Shown: positions 14,701-16,795 of the stretch, one piece after another | Position numbering within the stretch: position 1 is the stretch's first letter | How the letters are laid out: each line of letters starts with the position of its first letter | Position numbers and translations under genes: made by a program | The notes under the pieces: generated by a model | Databases searched by the model: none | Told to the model about the DNA's origin: nothing | The model's input: the letters and a program-made list of their open reading frames with translations, nothing else | Assembly: GCA_025924755.1 (NCBI GenBank) | Contig: JAICHT010000037.1 | Location: 1 to 16,795 of the forward strand | Reading direction: 5' to 3' | Source of the DNA: Chitinophagaceae bacterium | GTDB taxonomy: Bacteria > Bacteroidota > Bacteroidia > Chitinophagales > Chitinophagaceae | DNA length: 16,795 nt

Positions 14701-14708
14701 TAAATTTG
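14701..14708 (+). promoter_or_regulatory. Possible -7 box directly abutting the mgtE start
   Basis: TAAATTTG matches TAnnTTTG and ends only 4 bp before the mgtE ATG at 14713. If active, transcription would begin at or very near the start codon and the mRNA would be leaderless or nearly so. This leaves no room for a leader such as a magnesium riboswitch. No -33 element is obvious, so it may be a chance match. Confidence 0.35.
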
Positions 14709-14712
14709 ACGC

Positions 14713-16119
14713 ATGCCTTTGGAATTACACCAGGAAGAATTGTTGCAGGAATTTGAAAATGTCATAGCATCCGGCGATGTACATAAAGTACGTGAGTTTC
14801 TGGATGATCAAAACATTACCGATATTGCCGACCTGGTTTATGAACAACCCGAATATGAAAGCGAAATAATAGCGAATATGTCCGTACACAGAGCATCCGG
14901 TGTTTTTAAAATTTTAGATTTCCCCACGCAGCAGCGTATTATACAAACGCTTCCGGCCAGTAAAACAGCCGAGCTATTAAATGAGTTGCCAGCGGATGAC
15001 CGGACTTCTTTTTTGGAGGAGCTGCCCAGCAACGTGGTTCGCGAATTAATAAAACAATTAAACCCGGCAGAACGGAAAATTACCTTATCCTTATTAGGTT
15101 ATCCGGAAAACAGCGTGGGAAGGCTGATGACGCCGGATTATGTATATGTATATGAAAATGATACGGTAGCCCAGGTGCTGGATATCATCCGAAGGGTTGG
15201 AAAAAACAGCGAGACCATTGACGTAATATATGTAATTAATGCCAAAGGCGAACTGCTGGATGATATACGGATACGGGAATTTATTTTAGCACATCCCGAT
15301 AAAAAAGTTCGGGAACTGATGGACGAACGGGTGATTTCCTTAAATGCTTACGACGACCAGGAAGTAGCCAACGAAGCATTTAAAATGAACAATCGCGTAG
15401 CATTGCCCGTAGTAAGCAACACCAACCAGCTATTGGGTATTGTTACTATTGATGATGTGCTATGGGTGGCCAATGAAGAATTTAGCGAGGATATGCAGAA
15501 GTTTGGTGGTACGCAGGCATTAGAGCAACCCTATCTTGAAATTCCCTTTTTTAAATTGATAAAAAAAAGGGTCGGCTGGTTAATTATTTTGTTCTTGAGC
15601 GAAATGCTTACCGCCACGGCCATGGGTTATTTTAGTGATGAACTGGGCAGGGCTTTGATATTGGCTAATTTTATTCCGCTTATTATGTCGAGCGGCGGTA
15701 ACAGCGGCTCGCAAGCTTCTACACTTATTATACAGGCATTGGCTGTAGGCGAGGTGAGTATTTTGGACTGGTGGCAAATCATGCGGCGTGAAATATTAAG
15801 TGGCCTGATGTTGGGAGGCATATTAGGACTCATTGGTTTTCTCCGCATCTCTTTCTGGCACATATTAATGCAGCATGGCGTTATTCAAAATATATATGGC
15901 CCGCATTGGTTTTTTGTTGGGTTAACCATTGGTTTTTCACTCATTGGTGTAGTACTATGGGGAACACTTTGCGGCTCGATGCTTCCTTTACTTTTAAAAC
16001 GCCTGGGTGCCGATCCGGCCACCAGCTCCGCTCCTTTTGTAGCTACATTAGTAGATGTCACCGGTTTGATTATTTATTTTTCTGTAGCCTATATGATACT
16101 CAAAGGAACTTTATTATAA
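14713..16119 (+). CDS. mgtE: Magnesium transporter MgtE
   Basis: MgtE is a Mg2+-gated magnesium channel of the inner membrane. The 468-residue protein shows the full domain order. An acidic N-terminal helical domain (about 1-135, with repeats such as LLNELPADDRTSFLEELP) is followed by two CBS domains (about 135-260, including GRLMTPDYVYV and LLGIVTIDDVLWV). A five-helix membrane domain follows from about residue 285. The membrane part carries SGGNSGSQASTL (327-338) and ATLVDVTGLIIYF, whose Asp448 corresponds to the pore-region Asp of Thermus MgtE. The cytoplasmic domains sense Mg2+ and close the pore when it is plentiful. The gene starts at ATG 14713, diverges from the SET gene across 73 bp and is followed by glmS 92 bp later. 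Confidence 0.96.
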   Translation: MPLELHQEELLQEFENVIASGDVHKVREFLDDQNITDIADLVYEQPEYESEIIANMSVHRASGVFKILDFPTQQRIIQTLPASKTAELLNELPADDRTSFLEELPSNVVRELIKQLNPAERKITLSLLGYPENSVGRLMTPDYVYVYENDTVAQVLDIIRRVGKNSETIDVIYVINAKGELLDDIRIREFILAHPDKKVRELMDERVISLNAYDDQEVANEAFKMNNRVALPVVSNTNQLLGIVTIDDVLWVANEEFSEDMQKFGGTQALEQPYLEIPFFKLIKKRVGWLIILFLSEMLTATAMGYFSDELGRALILANFIPLIMSSGGNSGSQASTLIIQALAVGEVSILDWWQIMRREILSGLMLGGILGLIGFLRISFWHILMQHGVIQNIYGPHWFFVGLTIGFSLIGVVLWGTLCGSMLPLLLKRLGADPATSSAPFVATLVDVTGLIIYFSVAYMILKGTLL

Positions 16120-16211
16120 ATAGTAATATTTTAATATTCCTATTGCAACTTTGACCGCTGGGTTTTTTTTAAGACTTTCGCACTGCATTACAAAAATTTA
16201 AATAAATCAAT
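16120..16211. other. Intergenic region between mgtE and glmS
   Basis: This 92-bp AT-rich gap has an eight-T run at 16163-16170, but no stable stem precedes it, so I do not call a terminator. CAACTTTG at 16146-16153 is one base off the TAnnTTTG box and could be a weak glmS promoter with a leader of about 55 bases. No glmS-type ribozyme could be recognised, and the space is too short for one. Confidence 0.3.
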
Positions 16212-16795
16212 ATGTGCGGAATAGTTGCTTATATCGGTCCCCGCGAAGCGTACCCTATAGTGCTGAAAGGTTTGAAACGACTGGAATACAGAGGTTATGA
16301 TAGTGCCGGTGTGGCACTGTTGAACGACGGATTAAAAGTATATAAAAAGAAAGGTAAAGTGGCCGGGTTGGAAGAAAGCCTCCAAGGAAAAGATTTACAT
16401 TCCAATATTGGCATCGGCCACACCCGCTGGGCCACGCACGGCGAACCCAGCGACCGCAATGCACATCCGCACGTTTCTGCCAGCGGCAAATTAGCCATGA
16501 TCCACAATGGCATTATCGAAAATTATGCACAGCTAAAACAGGAGTTAATAAAGAAAGGATACACTTTTAAAAGCGACACGGATACCGAAGTGCTGCTGAA
16601 TTTTATTGAAGATATTAAAATCAATAACAACTGCCCGCTGGAAGAAGCAGTGCGTATTGCTTTAAAAAGAGTAGTAGGTGCTTACGTTATTGTATTGCTG
16701 GATGAAGAAGCGCCGGATACGTTAATTGCCGCCCGCAAAGGAAGCCCGCTGGTTATTGGCATTGGCAAGAATGAACATTTTTTAGCATCAGATGC
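16212..16795 (+). CDS. glmS: Glutamine--fructose-6-phosphate aminotransferase GlmS, N-terminal part (3' end outside window)
   Basis: The frame starts at ATG 16212 and stays open to the window edge, giving the first 194 residues. It begins MCGIVAYIG, with Cys2 as the nucleophile of the class II glutamine amidotransferase domain. It continues with LKRLEYRGYDSAGVAL, IGHTRWATHGEPSDRNAHPH and IHNGIIENY, which are classic GlmS segments. The enzyme uses glutamine nitrogen to make glucosamine-6-phosphate for peptidoglycan and lipopolysaccharide. The two SIS sugar-isomerase domains would lie beyond the window. The HTRWATHG and EYRGYDSAG signatures separate it from PurF and asparagine synthetases. Confidence 0.95.
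   Translation, partial: MCGIVAYIGPREAYPIVLKGLKRLEYRGYDSAGVALLNDGLKVYKKKGKVAGLEESLQGKDLHSNIGIGHTRWATHGEPSDRNAHPHVSASGKLAMIHNGIIENYAQLKQELIKKGYTFKSDTDTEVLLNFIEDIKINNNCPLEEAVRIALKRVVGAYVIVLLDEEAPDTLIAARKGSPLVIGIGKNEHFLASD

Noticed and set aside
1..16795. Mobile element, phage, CRISPR or defence island
   Set aside because: No transposase, integrase, repeat array, toxin-antitoxin or nuclease cluster is seen; the genes are housekeeping or cofactor genes with intact motifs.

Overview
The window looks like ordinary chromosomal sequence from a member of the Bacteroidota, most likely the Chitinophagia/Chitinophagaceae; this lineage call is inference from protein style, not a database match. The support is AT-leaning DNA, few Shine-Dalgarno sequences, several upstream boxes matching TAnnTTTG (the Bacteroidota -7 element), a MoaA ending in a Gly-Gly tail, and the mix of housekeeping genes. 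No tRNA, rRNA, CRISPR array, transposase, integrase or phage gene is visible. The longest stretch without a gene is about 200 bp (451-650).

Layout. 1-450 is the 3' end of an MFS transporter, followed by a small protein of unknown function (651-1028). 1108-7771 is a molybdenum cofactor (Moco) locus. Six genes run rightward: xdhC-like, mocA-like, moaA, moeA, moaC and mobA. Three run leftward from the other side: a TauE/SafE-type membrane protein, moaD and moaE. The two groups converge with 6 bp between mobA and moaE. 7875-11472 is a leftward housekeeping run; in transcription order it is a SpoU-family RNA methyltransferase, a UbiA-type prenyltransferase, ruvX, def (peptide deformylase) and a secreted protein of unknown function that overlaps def by 4 bp. 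mutS (11607-14207) diverges from the methyltransferase. A small stand-alone SET-domain protein (14241-14639, leftward) converges on mutS and diverges from mgtE (14713-16119). The window ends inside glmS.

How the Moco genes fit together. MoaA and MoaC turn GTP into cyclic pyranopterin monophosphate. MoaD and MoaE form molybdopterin synthase, which adds the dithiolene sulfurs. MoeA inserts molybdate. MobA attaches GMP, while the MocA-like enzyme probably attaches CMP. The XdhC-like protein is expected to carry or help sulfurate Moco for xanthine-oxidase-family enzymes. Having both nucleotide branches suggests the cell makes two mature cofactor types. The MoaD-activating enzyme (MoeB/ThiF type), a MogA/MoaB adenylyltransferase, a classical ModABC transporter and the molybdoenzymes themselves are not in the window.

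I did not find a convincing new biological system. The items most worth a second look are the TauE/SafE protein tied to moaD-moaE, the GTG start of mobA inside moaC, the apparently leaderless or near-leaderless mgtE and mutS, the stand-alone SET protein, and the secreted unknown protein coupled to def.
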